In this document: positions 41,572 through 50,020 of the stretch, piece by piece
Layout: each line of letters begins with the position of its first letter
Position numbering within the stretch: the stretch's first letter is position 1
Source of the DNA: Halosimplex halophilum
GTDB taxonomy: Archaea; Halobacteriota; Halobacteria; Halobacteriales; Haloarculaceae
Length of the DNA: 64,000 nucleotides
Assembly (NCBI RefSeq): GCF_004698125.1
Contig: NZ_ML214297.1
Coordinates: forward strand, 1,550,001 to 1,614,000
Reading direction: 5' to 3'
Program-made: the position numbers and the translations under genes
The notes under the pieces: generated by a model
The model's database searches: none
The model's input: only the letters and a program-made list of their open reading frames with translations
What the model was told of the DNA's origin: nothing

Positions 41572-42561
41572 TCAGGCGACCTGGTCGTCGGCGTCGAGCA
41601 GTTCCGTGTAGCGGTCGCGGATGGTCACCGCCGACACGTCGGCGGCGTCGGCGACCTCGTGCTGGGTCACGTCGACGTTGGTGAGCCGGCCGGCCGCGTA
41701 GATGGCCGCCGCGGCGAGGCCGACCGGGTTCTTCCCGGAGTGGACCGCCTCGCGCTTGCCGGCCGCCAGCAGTTCGACCGCCCGCTGTTTGGTCTCCTCG
41801 GGCAGATCCAGGTCCGAGACCAGCCGCGGGACGTACTGCTCGGGGTCGGTCGGCTCCATCGCGAGTTCGAGCTCGCGGGCGATGTACCTGTACGCGCGCG
41901 CGAACTCCTTGCGGTCGACGCGACTCACCGTTTCGAGTTCGTCGAGCGTGCGCGGGACGCCGGCCTGGCGGGCGCCGGCGTACAGCGACCCGGTGGCCAT
42001 CGCCTCGATGGACCGGCCGGGGATGAGTTCCTCGTCGAGCGCCCGGCGGTAGATGACGCTGGCCGTCTCGCGGGCGTCCTTCGGGATGCCCAGCGCGCTC
42101 GCCATGCGGTCGATCTCGCCCAGCGCCTGCTTGAGATTGCGGTCCTGGGCGCTCTGGGAGCGGAACCGCTCGTCCCAGGTGCGCAGCCGGGACATCTGCT
42201 CGCGCTTCTTCGCCGAGAGGGTCTGGCCGTGGGCGTCCTTGTTCTGCCAGTCGATGACCGACGACAGCCCCTTGTCGTGGAGCATCTCGGTCGTCGGCGA
42301 GCCGACGCGGCTCTTCTCGGCCTTGTCGCGGGCGTCGAACGACCGCCACTCCGGCCCGCGGTCGACGACGTCCTCCTCCAGCACGACGCCGCACTCCTGG
42401 CAGACCGTCTCGCCCCGCTTCTCGTCGGTGACCCCCGACGCGCCGCACTCCGGGCACTCGTCGCGCTCGCGCCCCGACTCGGTCTCCGCGCCGGTCTCCT
42501 CGTCCGTGCGTTCGACGGGCTGGACGTGACGGCCCGTGACTCGCTGGTTCGTGCTTGTCAT
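41572..42561 (-). CDS. tfb: Transcription initiation factor IIB
   Basis: A 329-residue TFB. The zinc ribbon CPECGASGVTDEKRGETVCQECG is at about 35-58; the B-finger/reader region (GPEWRSFDARDKAEKSRVGSPTT) follows; two cyclin-like repeats cover about 120-320 (ALGIPKDARETASVIYRRALDE; KQRAVELLAAGKREAVHSGKNPVGLAAAAIYAAG). It recruits RNA polymerase to TBP-bound promoters. Haloarchaea carry several TFBs, so this is one of a set. Its promoter region (42600-42660) is AT-rich. Confidence 0.95.
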   Translation of the reverse strand: MTSTNQRVTGRHVQPVERTDEETGAETESGRERDECPECGASGVTDEKRGETVCQECGVVLEEDVVDRGPEWRSFDARDKAEKSRVGSPTTEMLHDKGLSSVIDWQNKDAHGQTLSAKKREQMSRLRTWDERFRSQSAQDRNLKQALGEIDRMASALGIPKDARETASVIYRRALDEELIPGRSIEAMATGSLYAGARQAGVPRTLDELETVSRVDRKEFARAYRYIARELELAMEPTDPEQYVPRLVSDLDLPEETKQRAVELLAAGKREAVHSGKNPVGLAAAAIYAAGRLTNVDVTQHEVADAADVSAVTIRDRYTELLDADDQVA

Positions 42562-42648
42562 TGTGTCTCCGGGCCGACGGCGTGTCGCCGCCGACCCGTG
42601 GTTCGCACCCGATCCTTTGTACTACTGACGTAAATAGTTACTGTTGAG

Positions 42649-42656
42649 TTGTTATG
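42649..42656 (-). promoter_or_regulatory. CATAACAA box upstream of tfb
   Basis: CATAACAA on the minus strand about 92 bp before the tfb ATG, within an AT-rich stretch that also holds CTATTTACG (minus) at about 42630-42638, a better-placed TATA candidate giving a leader near 45 nt. Confidence 0.4.
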
Positions 42657-42825
42657 GTAGTAGTTACAGCATGGGGCGGGCCGCTATCACGGGATCTCGG
42701 GCGGTCGACGGGGGCGGGCTCGGATCCGGTTCGGGGTCGACACTGGACCGACGTTGTGGGGGCGTGGGCTTGGGTACCGTACCCAACATGTGTCGTCCCC
42801 GCACGCGTCGTCCGGGAAAAGCAAT

Positions 42826-42833
42826 TCTTAAAC
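42826..42833 (+). promoter_or_regulatory. TATA box of rpl11
   Basis: TTCTTAAA centred about 27 bp before the rpl11 ATG, which implies a leaderless transcript. Confidence 0.7.
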
Positions 42834-42856
42834 CCGCCCCGCCGGTTTCGTCGTGT

Positions 42857-43345
42857 ATGGCTGGAACTATCGAAGTGCTCGTCCCGGGCGGGCAGGCCGA
42901 CCCCGGTCCGCCGCTGGGCCCGGAGCTGGGCCCGACACCCGTGGACGTGCAGGCAGTCGTCCAGGAGATCAACGACCAGACCGAGGCCTTCGACGGCACC
43001 GAGGTCCCCGTCACCGTCGAGTACGACGACGACGGGAGCTTCGAGATCGAGGTCGGCGTCCCGCCGACGGCCGAGCTCATCAAAGACGAGGCCGGCTTCG
43101 AGACGGGCAGCGGCGAACCCCAGGAGACCTTCGTCGCCGATCTCTCGGTCGATCAGGTCAAGCAGATCGCCGAGCAGAAACACCCCGACCTGCTCGCCTA
43201 CGACCTGAAGAACGCCGCGAAGGAGGTCGTCGGCACCTGCACCTCGCTGGGCGTCACCATCGAGGGCAACGACCCCCGCGAGTTCAAGGAGCGCATCGAC
43301 GACGGCGAGTACGACGACGTATTTGCCGAGGAAGCGGCGGCGTAA
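42857..43345 (+). CDS. rpl11: Large ribosomal subunit protein L11
   Basis: A 162-residue L11 that binds the GTPase-associated region of 23S rRNA. MAGTIEVLVPGGQADPGPPLGPELGP is the family N-terminus and LLAYDLKNAAKEVVGTCTSLGVTIEG lies in the RNA-binding domain. The acidic C-terminus ends AEEAAA. In Halobacterium it is next to the L1-L10-L12 operon; here 6 kb of sugar-catabolism genes separate them. A second version of its 3' end follows 73 bp downstream. Confidence 0.97.
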   Translation: MAGTIEVLVPGGQADPGPPLGPELGPTPVDVQAVVQEINDQTEAFDGTEVPVTVEYDDDGSFEIEVGVPPTAELIKDEAGFETGSGEPQETFVADLSVDQVKQIAEQKHPDLLAYDLKNAAKEVVGTCTSLGVTIEGNDPREFKERIDDGEYDDVFAEEAAA

Positions 43346-43369
43346 GCCGGCGCTGACGACGCGAAGGGT

Positions 43370-43389
43370 CGTCAGAGCAAACTCTGACG
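43370..43389. terminator. Perfect hairpin downstream of rpl11 (CGTCAGAG/CTCTGACG)
   Basis: An 8-bp perfect stem with a CAAA loop. A near-identical block, about 26 of 30 positions, occurs at 56412-56441 in another intergenic region, so it may be a dispersed element rather than a dedicated terminator. Confidence 0.5.
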
Positions 43390-43391
43390 GA

Positions 43392-43418
43392 GTCTCCGCC
43401 GACGAGGCCGCCGCGTAA
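43392..43418 (+). pseudogene. Echo of the rpl11 3' end including TAA stop
   Basis: Encodes VSADEAAA and TAA, against VFAEEAAA and TAA at the true end (43319-43345). About 20 of 27 bases match, with most mismatches at codon third positions, as expected for a fragment of a divergent allele. Confidence 0.5.
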
Positions 43419-43573
43419 GCGGGTTCGAGGCGACCGCTCGACGGCTCCGGCGATTTTCCGGTACTCCCGTCCCGCAGCCTCGCGTGTCCTGTTCTCTGTC
43501 GGCGGGCCACCGACGACCCGGTCGGCCACAACGTTATACGCGCCTCGGCCGACACTCAGTGTGGAGGTAACAC

Positions 43574-44254
43574 ATGACACGGACACCGGAGCAGGTCGCG
43601 GGGCGTATCCAGCACACGGAGGTAGGTCCCACGGCCGACCAGGAGCGCATCGAGGAGCTGTGCGACGAGTGCGTCGAGCACGGCTTCGACGGGGCGATGG
43701 TGCAGGCGTGCTGGGTCCCGCTGGCGCGGGAGCGGCTCTCGGGGACGGACGTGACGGTGTGCAGCGCCGTCGGCTTCCCGATGGGTGGCGACCGCCCCAT
43801 CTCGAAGGCGGCGGCCATCCGGGACGCCGTCGCCGCCGGCGCCGAGGAGGTCGACGTGATGCCGAACATCGGGTTCGTCAAGTCCGGTCGCTTCGAGGAC
43901 GTTCGCCGCGAGATGGAGCTGGTCGTCGAGGCCAGCGGCGACGCGACCGTCAAGGCGATGCTCGAACTCGGCGCCCTCGACGACGCCGAGGCCAGGCGGA
44001 TCGTGGAGCTGGCCGTCGACGCGGGCTTCGACTACGTGAAAAACTCCAGCGGCTGGGGCGAGGGCGGTGAGGCGACCGTCGAGCGCGTCGAGTTCCTCCG
44101 CGAGCGGGTCCCCGACGACGTGAAGGTGAAAGCCAGCGGCGGGATCAGGACGCTGGACGGCGCGAACGAACTGCTCGACGCGGGCGCGGACCTGCTGGGG
44201 GCGTCCAGCGGGGTCGAGATCGTCACCGGGGCCGTCGGCGATGGCGAGTACTGA
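43574..44254 (+). CDS. deoC: Deoxyribose-phosphate aldolase
   Basis: A 226-residue class I aldolase that splits 2-deoxyribose 5-phosphate into glyceraldehyde 3-phosphate and acetaldehyde. VCSAVGFPMGG, EVDVMPNIGFVKSG, the Schiff-base lysine in FDYVKNSSGWG and KASGGIRT are all present. GGAGGT 7-12 bp upstream is a good ribosome-binding site and GTTATA at about 43532 a TATA element. It overlaps the following kinase gene by 14 bp, forming a deoC-rbsK unit. Confidence 0.95.
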   Translation: MTRTPEQVAGRIQHTEVGPTADQERIEELCDECVEHGFDGAMVQACWVPLARERLSGTDVTVCSAVGFPMGGDRPISKAAAIRDAVAAGAEEVDVMPNIGFVKSGRFEDVRREMELVVEASGDATVKAMLELGALDDAEARRIVELAVDAGFDYVKNSSGWGEGGEATVERVEFLRERVPDDVKVKASGGIRTLDGANELLDAGADLLGASSGVEIVTGAVGDGEY

Positions 44255-45221
44255 CCCCGTCGTCGCCGTCGTCGGCAGCTACAACGTCGGCCTGACGATG
44301 CAGGTCCCGGCGTTCCCGGCGCCCGGCGAGACGGTCGTCGGCCGCGAGTTCGCGGAGGGTCCCGGCGGCAAGGGCTCGAACCAGGCCGTCGCCGCAGCCA
44401 GGCTCGGCGCCGAGTCGCGGTTCGTCGGCCGAGTCGGCGCGGACCGCTACGGCGACGACGCGGTCGCGCTCTGGGACGCGGAGGGCGTCGACGCCGACGC
44501 GGTGACCCGCGACGAGGCGACCCACACCGGCGTCGGCTTCGTGATCGTCGACGAGGACGGCGAGAACGAGATCACCGTCGCGCCCGGGGCCAACGACCGC
44601 CTCTCGGCGGCCGACGTGCGCGAGCGAGCGGCGGCCATCGAGACCGCCGACGCGCTGCTCGTCCAGCTGGAGATCGGCGACGAGCCGGTCCGGGCGGCGG
44701 TGGAGGCGGCCGCGGCCGCCGGGACGACGGTCGTCTGCAACCCCGCACCCGCCCGGGAACTGCCGGCCGACGTGCTGGCGCGCGTCGACTACCTCACGCC
44801 GAACGAACACGAGGCCCGGACGCTGGCGGGCGCCGGCGGCGACGGTGGGGCAGGAACGGACAGCGGAGACGAGGGGGACGGCGAAGGCAGGGGAGCGATC
44901 ACCGACGAGGCGGTCGCGCGCGAGCTGCTCGACCTCGGCGCCGGGACCGTCGTCCTGACGCTGGGCGGCGCGGGCGCGTTGCTCGTCTCCGGGGACGGTG
45001 TCGAACGCGTCCGCGCGCCGCCGGTCGACGCGGTCGACACGACCGGCGCCGGCGACGCGTTCAACGGGGCCCTCGCCGTCGCGCTCGCGGAGGGGCTGGA
45101 GGACCGGGCCGCCGTGCGGTTCGGCTGCGCGGCCGGCGCGCTCGCGGTGACCGCCCCGGAGGTGGTGCCCGGGCTCCCCGGGCGAGCCGCCGTCGACGAC
45201 CTGGTCGCCGACTCGTGGTGA
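44241..45221 (+). CDS. rbsK: Ribokinase-family sugar kinase
   Basis: A 326-residue PfkB kinase. GPGGKGSNQAVAAARLGA is the substrate-binding PfkB signature 1 and DTTGAGDAFNGA signature 2 with the catalytic aspartate. An unusual acidic insertion of about 20 residues (GDGGAGTDSGDEGDGEG) sits near 195-215. Coupling to deoC by a 14-bp overlap suggests that the natural substrate may be deoxyribose as well as or instead of ribose. ATG 44241 lies inside deoC. Confidence 0.9.
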   Translation: MASTDPVVAVVGSYNVGLTMQVPAFPAPGETVVGREFAEGPGGKGSNQAVAAARLGAESRFVGRVGADRYGDDAVALWDAEGVDADAVTRDEATHTGVGFVIVDEDGENEITVAPGANDRLSAADVRERAAAIETADALLVQLEIGDEPVRAAVEAAAAAGTTVVCNPAPARELPADVLARVDYLTPNEHEARTLAGAGGDGGAGTDSGDEGDGEGRGAITDEAVARELLDLGAGTVVLTLGGAGALLVSGDGVERVRAPPVDAVDTTGAGDAFNGALAVALAEGLEDRAAVRFGCAAGALAVTAPEVVPGLPGRAAVDDLVADSW

Positions 45222-45287
45222 CCGGCGTGCAGGACGCCGACGGTCGACGAACGGGCGACTACAGCGGCGACTGCCGCCGGTCCGCGC

Positions 45288-45776
45288 TCAGGGCGGCTCG
45301 CCGTACATCTCCTCGTAGCGCTCGCGGTACGCCGCTGGCATCGCGACGTTCTCGCCGTCGAACCAGGGTTTCGGGTCGGTCCCGCACTGGATCACGACGT
45401 TCCCCCAGGGCAGGAACTCGCCCGTCCGGACGACTGCTTTCGCCCCCTCGCCGTGGTCGAGGACCGCCTCGTGGGGGATCGTGTCGAGTTCGGCGCCCGA
45501 CCCCTCGTAGAGGTCCCGCAGGAACGCATCGAAGTCGGGGTTCATCTCCGGCACGTCGTCGGCGTAGAGCACCCGCTCGGGGATCAGCTCGTCGTGGACC
45601 GCTTCGAGGACGGTCGAGACCTCCGGGACCCCCCGGGTCAGCGCGAGGTCGATCCGCCGGGCGTCCTCGGGGATCGGGAACCCCGCGTCGACGACCATCA
45701 GGTGGTCGGTGTGACCCATGCTGGCGACGGCGTGGCTCAGTTCGGCGTTGAGGATGGCGTCCGGGTCGCGCTTCAT
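45288..45776 (-). CDS. rbsD: RbsD-family sugar mutarotase (D-ribose pyranase)
   Basis: A 162-residue RbsD/FucU-family protein, which interconverts pyranose and furanose forms of a sugar after uptake. LNAELSHAVASMGHTDHLMVVDAGFPIP is the family N-terminus with the catalytic histidine; VVRTGEFLPWGNVVIQCG is the C-terminal signature. ATG 45776 preferred to an ATG nine codons upstream (45803) because the family starts at this point. It is last in the rbsB-A-C-D operon and converges on rbsK. Confidence 0.9.
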   Translation of the reverse strand: MKRDPDAILNAELSHAVASMGHTDHLMVVDAGFPIPEDARRIDLALTRGVPEVSTVLEAVHDELIPERVLYADDVPEMNPDFDAFLRDLYEGSGAELDTIPHEAVLDHGEGAKAVVRTGEFLPWGNVVIQCGTDPKPWFDGENVAMPAAYRERYEEMYGEPP

Positions 45777-45876
45777 GCCACCGAGTACCACGCGCGGGAG
45801 CAAAAAGGGCGGTCACGAGCCGGACCGACCGGGGCGGGAGCGGTCGGGCGAAGACGGCGGACGGGCGGAATCGCCG

Positions 45877-46962
45877 TCAGCGGCGGATGAGGATGTCGAG
45901 GACGACGGCGACGATGATGACGACGCCGGTGAGGAACTCCTGGAGCTCGACGGGCATCCCGTTCAGGACGAGCAGGACGGGGATGACGCCGATGACCAGC
46001 GAGCCGAGGAACATGCCGAGCAGGGTCCCCTCGCCGCCGAAGAGGTTGGTCCCGCCGATGACGACCGCGGCGATGACCAGCAGCTCGAAGCCGATGCCGG
46101 CCGAGCCGAACATCGACCCGAAGTAGGAGATGGCGACGACGCCGGCGAACGACGCCAGCACCGCCGTCAGCACGAAGTTGATGATCTTGACCCGGTCGGT
46201 GTCGATACCGGCCATCTCCGCGGCGTCCTGGTCGTCGCCGGTGGCGTAGACGTGGTAGCCGAAGCGGGTCTTCTGGAGCAGGAACCCGAAGACGACCGTC
46301 AGGCCGATCGCCCAGAAGATCTGGTTCTGGATCTCCAGCCCGGCGACGGTGATGCTCCCCCCGAAGACGTCGATCAGCGCCAGGTCCGGGGTCTGCCTGG
46401 ACCCGGCCGGCGTGAAGTAGTAGGCGACCCCGCGGAGGACGCTCATCATCCCGATGGTCGTGATCAGCGACGGGACGCCGACCTTCGTGACGATGACGCC
46501 GTTGGCCAGTCCGACGGCCCCGCCCACCGCGAGCACCGCGGCGAGGGCGGCGAGGACGGTGAGGTTGAAGTCGTTCATCAGCATCGCGAAGACGATGCCG
46601 CCGACGGCGTACATCGACCCGACCGACAGGTCGAACTCGCCGCCGATGATGAGGTAGGTCATCCCGATGCCGATGATGATGTAGGGGGCGACCGACCGGA
46701 ACAGCCGCGATGTGACCCCGGACATCGAGTCCCAGTCGAAGAAGATGTCCGGGCGCGTGACCGCGATCAGCCCGAACAGGACCAGGAACCCGAAGAACAC
46801 GCCGACCTCGCGCCTGGCGAACAGCCGTTTCAGTGCGGAGTCGCCCGACCGGCTGACCGCCCGGGCGTCGCCGCTGTCGGCGGTCCCGCCGTCCGTGGCG
46901 AGCGTCGCCTCGCTCCGTTCGGAAGCGGTCCCGTCCGAGGGGGGCTCGCACGCGTCGCTCAT
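45877..46962 (-). CDS. rbsC: Sugar ABC transporter permease (RbsC-like)
   Basis: A 361-residue permease with an acidic N-terminal tail of about 45 residues and about ten transmembrane segments. MTYLIIGGEFDLSVGSM and AVVIGGTNLFGGEGTLLG are RbsC-family signatures; the cytoplasmic loop ATGDDQDAAEMAGIDTDRVKI is the coupling EAA-like loop. Its ATG overlaps the ATP-binding gene stop by 4 bp (ATGA). Carries pentoses in bacterial relatives. Confidence 0.92.
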   Translation of the reverse strand: MSDACEPPSDGTASERSEATLATDGGTADSGDARAVSRSGDSALKRLFARREVGVFFGFLVLFGLIAVTRPDIFFDWDSMSGVTSRLFRSVAPYIIIGIGMTYLIIGGEFDLSVGSMYAVGGIVFAMLMNDFNLTVLAALAAVLAVGGAVGLANGVIVTKVGVPSLITTIGMMSVLRGVAYYFTPAGSRQTPDLALIDVFGGSITVAGLEIQNQIFWAIGLTVVFGFLLQKTRFGYHVYATGDDQDAAEMAGIDTDRVKIINFVLTAVLASFAGVVAISYFGSMFGSAGIGFELLVIAAVVIGGTNLFGGEGTLLGMFLGSLVIGVIPVLLVLNGMPVELQEFLTGVVIIVAVVLDILIRR

Positions 46963-47774
46963 GCGGTGGTCTCCTCCGAGTCGGCGGTCCGCGAGAGGTC
47001 GAACTCCTCGAACTCGGACTCGTCCTCGGCGCCCATCATCAGCGCGATGATCTCGTTGCGCGTCGCGTCGGCCGCCTCGCGGACGCCCATGAGCCGGCCC
47101 TGCGACAGGACGGAGACCCGGTCGGCGACCCCGAGGACGTGGCGGATGTTGTGGCTGATGAGGATTATCGTCAGCCCCTGGTCGCGCAGGTCGTCGATCA
47201 CCCGGAGGACGTTGCGCGCGCCCTCGATCGAGAGCGCGCTCGTCGGCTCGTCCATGATGAGGATGTCGGGGTCGGACTGGAGCGCCCGGGCGATGGCGAC
47301 CGCCTGCTGCTGGCCGCCGGAGGTGTTCTTGACCTTCGCCTCGGGGTCGACCGGGATCTTCACCCGGTCGAGGTTCGTCTTCGCCTCCTCGACCATCCGC
47401 TCCTCGTCGACGAGGTTGAGCCAGCGGCCGAGCCGCCCCATCCTGGTCGGCTCGTGGCCGAGGAAGACGTTCGCGGCGACGGTCTGGTTGGGCGCCAGCG
47501 CCAGTTCCTGGTAGACGGTCTCGATGCCCTTCGCGCGGGCGTCGTTGTAGTCGTCGAACGACACCTCCTCGCCGCCGACGAAGATCTGCCCGCTGGTCGG
47601 CTCGTGGACGCCACAGAGCATCTTGATGAGCGTCGACTTGCCGGCGCCGTTGTCGCCGACCAGCGCCATGACCTCGCCCTCCCGCACCTCGAAGTCCACG
47701 TCCTCGACGGCGTGGATGTTCCCGAACCGTTTCGTGAGTCGTTCCGTGTAGAGTATCGGATCCTGTTGGGACAT
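46959..47774 (-). CDS. rbsA: Sugar ABC transporter ATP-binding protein, single domain
   Basis: A 271-residue ATPase with Walker A GDNGAGKST, signature TSGGQQQAVAIARAL and Walker B ILIMDEPTSAL. It has one nucleotide-binding domain, about half the length of the E. coli RbsA tandem protein, as in FrcA-like transporters, so it should act as a homodimer. It lies between the binding protein (36 bp upstream) and the permease (4-bp overlap). Confidence 0.92.
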   Translation of the reverse strand: MSQQDPILYTERLTKRFGNIHAVEDVDFEVREGEVMALVGDNGAGKSTLIKMLCGVHEPTSGQIFVGGEEVSFDDYNDARAKGIETVYQELALAPNQTVAANVFLGHEPTRMGRLGRWLNLVDEERMVEEAKTNLDRVKIPVDPEAKVKNTSGGQQQAVAIARALQSDPDILIMDEPTSALSIEGARNVLRVIDDLRDQGLTIILISHNIRHVLGVADRVSVLSQGRLMGVREAADATRNEIIALMMGAEDESEFEEFDLSRTADSEETTA

Positions 47775-47810
47775 GGGTGGAGAATACCGGTTTCGGCGGC
47801 GGGCCGACGG

Positions 47811-49004
47811 TCAGGCGCCGTGGTACTCGCGGAGCTGGCCCCAGCCGCCGGACCGTTCCTGTGCGAACTCGATGTTCGACTCGTCGATGACCTCGGCGCC
47901 GGTCGGGTAGTCCTTCGGCGGCATCCCCCGGTCCACGTAGGCGAACATCTGCATCGTCGGGACGTACCCCTGGCTGTAGGGGTCCTGGCCGGTCGTGTAG
48001 TCGAGGTTGCCGCTGTTGATGTGTTCCAGCGTCTGGGAGGTCAGGTCGAAGCCGCCGCCGACGACCTCGTCGGCCATCCCCTGGTTCTCGATGGCGTTGC
48101 CGATGAACCAGGTGAACGCGTCGGCGCCCATGATGCCGTCCAGGTCGGGGTTCGCGGTGAGGTGGTTCTCGATCCGCGAGACCCCCTCGTTGGAGTCGCC
48201 GGTGTAGTTGAGCCGGTCGGTCACCTCGACGTCGGAGTTCTGTCGGATCGCCATCTCCATCCCGTCGGCGCGGGCCGACAGCGCGCTGTGACCGGGGTCC
48301 GAGAGGCCGGGGGTCACCCGCGACGCGTCGTCGGGGAGCTTGTCGAGCATGGAGAGCCCGCAGACGTACCCCGCGGCGACCTGGTCCTGGCCGGTGTAGG
48401 CCAGCGCCCGGCCGTACTTCTCGCGCATCCCCTCGCGGTCGAGCGCCAGCGTGTTGTAGGTCACCACCGGGATGTCGTTCTCCAGCGCCCGGTTGATGAC
48501 GTCGTCGTACGCCTCGGGGTCGGCGATCGTCGTCGCGATGACGTCCGGTCCGGAGTCGACGACGGAGTTGAGGATGTTGACCTGCTCCTGCACGCTGAAC
48601 CCGCCCGAGGGGCCGGTGAACGTGGCCTCCCAGCCCAGCTGGCTGGCCGCGTCGTGGAGCCCGCCGATCGTCGGGTCGAAGAAGGACGTGCTGGCGTCGT
48701 GGGTCACCATCGTAATCTGGCGCGCGTCGGGCTCCGACGAGAAGTCGAGCGTCGTCGGCGGCGGGTTCAGCTCCACGAGCTGGTAGTTCGGTGCGCCACC
48801 TCCGTCGCCGCCGTCTCCCCCGCCGTCGGTCCCGGTCGCGCCGCCACCCCCCGGCGTGTCCGTGGAATCGTCGCCCTGAGTGCACCCGGCGAGTCCGCCG
48901 AGGCCGCCCACCGCGGCGACCGCACCGAGCTGTTTCATCACCTCGCGACGCGATACGCCCCTGCCGACTCGGATCTCCGTAATGTCCGTGTTATCACGGG
49001 ACAT
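47811..49004 (-). CDS. rbsB: Sugar-binding lipoprotein (RbsB-like)
   Basis: A 397-residue periplasmic-binding-protein-like component. SRREVMKQLG is a twin-arginine signal followed by a lipobox ending LAGC; a Gly/Thr/Asp linker then leads to the two-lobe type I fold (ITMVTHDASTSFFDPTIGGLHDAA; GPDVIATTIADPEAYDDVI; LDGIMGADAFTWFIGNAIEN). First gene of the operon; AT-rich sequence at 49010-49085 holds its promoter. The ATG at 49004 yields a normal Tat signal; a start 19 codons upstream would bury it. Confidence 0.92.
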   Translation of the reverse strand: MSRDNTDITEIRVGRGVSRREVMKQLGAVAAVGGLGGLAGCTQGDDSTDTPGGGGATGTDGGGDGGDGGGAPNYQLVELNPPPTTLDFSSEPDARQITMVTHDASTSFFDPTIGGLHDAASQLGWEATFTGPSGGFSVQEQVNILNSVVDSGPDVIATTIADPEAYDDVINRALENDIPVVTYNTLALDREGMREKYGRALAYTGQDQVAAGYVCGLSMLDKLPDDASRVTPGLSDPGHSALSARADGMEMAIRQNSDVEVTDRLNYTGDSNEGVSRIENHLTANPDLDGIMGADAFTWFIGNAIENQGMADEVVGGGFDLTSQTLEHINSGNLDYTTGQDPYSQGYVPTMQMFAYVDRGMPPKDYPTGAEVIDESNIEFAQERSGGWGQLREYHGA

Positions 49005-49287
49005 GGACCACGTTACCGCGCATCGATATTTAGTCCTATCGATTATTATATTTACTGACACTAACTATCAGGTAGAGATCCCGAACAGTCTTGAATACTA
49101 TCTGTTAGTGTGTTCTTTTCTATGTGTGGTGTCGACACGAGAGCCTGCTCGGATCGGAGCCGGGCGGGTCGCGGTCGCCGGTCACGCGCGACCGTGTCGC
49201 GAGGGCGCGGGGCCGAATCCGCGCCGACGGCCCCGACGCCGGCGGAGACGGGTGCCAACGCGTGACGCTGCAGGCCGCGTTCGACGG

Positions 49288-49294
49288 CTTTAAG
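49288..49294 (+). promoter_or_regulatory. TATA box of the rpl1-rpl10-rpl12 operon
   Basis: CTTTAAG predicts a transcription start near 49317 and a leader of about 64 nt, similar to the 74-nt leader reported for Halobacterium. Confidence 0.65.
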
Positions 49295-49314
49295 TGTCGC
49301 ATCGGCGTTCGCCG

Positions 49315-49352
49315 AGATGAGACAGGCTTCGCCTGTTTCACTGACCCGTAGG
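49315..49352 (+). promoter_or_regulatory. Probable L1-binding autoregulatory leader
   Basis: GATGAGACAGGC-TTC-GCCTGTTTCAC forms a 6-bp stem (49322-49327 with 49331-49336) extended by GATGA/TTTCAC, the shape of the L1 site on 23S rRNA. Such a mimic at the start of this mRNA is established for halophilic archaea and lets free L1 repress its own operon. Confidence 0.75.
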
Positions 49353-49380
49353 AGCCGCTGGCGCACTACGGAGGTGAACA

Positions 49381-50019
49381 ATGGCAGATCAGGAAATAGA
49401 GAACGCAGTTTCTCGCGCACTCGAGGACGCCCCGCCCCGGAACTTCCGGGAGACGGTCGACCTCGCGATCAACTTGCGCGACATCGACCTAGACGACCCG
49501 TCGAACCGCGTCGACCAGGACGTGGTCCTCCCGTCCGGGACCGGACAGGAGACCCAGATCGTCGTGTTCGCGGAGGGCGAGACAGCCCTGCGCGCCGAGG
49601 ACGTCGCCGAAGAGGTCCTCGACAGCGACGATCTCGCCGACCTGGGCGACAACGACAACGAGGCCAAGGACCTGGCCGACGAGACCGACTTCTTCCTCGC
49701 GGAGGAGTCACTGATGCAGGACATCGGCCGCTACCTGGGGACCGTGCTCGGTCCGCGGGGGAAGATGCCCGACCCCATCGCGCCGGACGACGACGTGGTG
49801 GAGATGGTCGAGCGGCTGAAAAACTCCGTCACCATCCGGAGCGGCGACCGGCGCACCTTCCACACGCGCGTCGGTGCGGAGGACATGGACGCCGAGGACA
49901 TCGGCGACAACATCGACGTCATCCTCCGTCGCCTGCACGCAGACCTCGAGAAGGGTCCGCTCAACATCGACTCCATCTACGTGAAGACGACGATGGGGCC
50001 GGCAGTGGAGGTCGCCTGA
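49381..50019 (+). CDS. rpl1: Large ribosomal subunit protein L1
   Basis: A 212-residue L1, usual archaeal length. [22 protein letters not shown] and [20 protein letters not shown] are the family motifs. L1 forms the mobile stalk over the E site and represses its own operon through the leader. GGAGGTGA lies just before the ATG. It is first in the L1-L10-L12 operon with a 1-bp gap to rpl10. Confidence 0.97.
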   Translation: MADQEIENAVSRALEDAPPRNFRETVDLAINLRDIDLDDPSNRVDQDVVLPSGTGQETQIVVFAEGETALRAEDVAEEVLDSDDLADLGDNDNEAKDLADETDFFLAEESLMQDIGRYLGTVLGPRGKMPDPIAPDDDVVEMVERLKNSVTIRSGDRRTFHTRVGAEDMDAEDIGDNIDVILRRLHADLEKGPLNIDSIYVKTTMGPAVEVA

Positions 50020-50020
50020 C

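Larger units (their letters stand above)
49005..49380. other. Intergenic, 376 bp, divergent promoters of rbsB and rpl1
   Basis: Left part is AT-rich (TTATTATATTTACTG around 49040-49060) and serves rbsB; the right part holds the rpl1 TATA box and leader. No gene seen. Confidence 0.65.
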
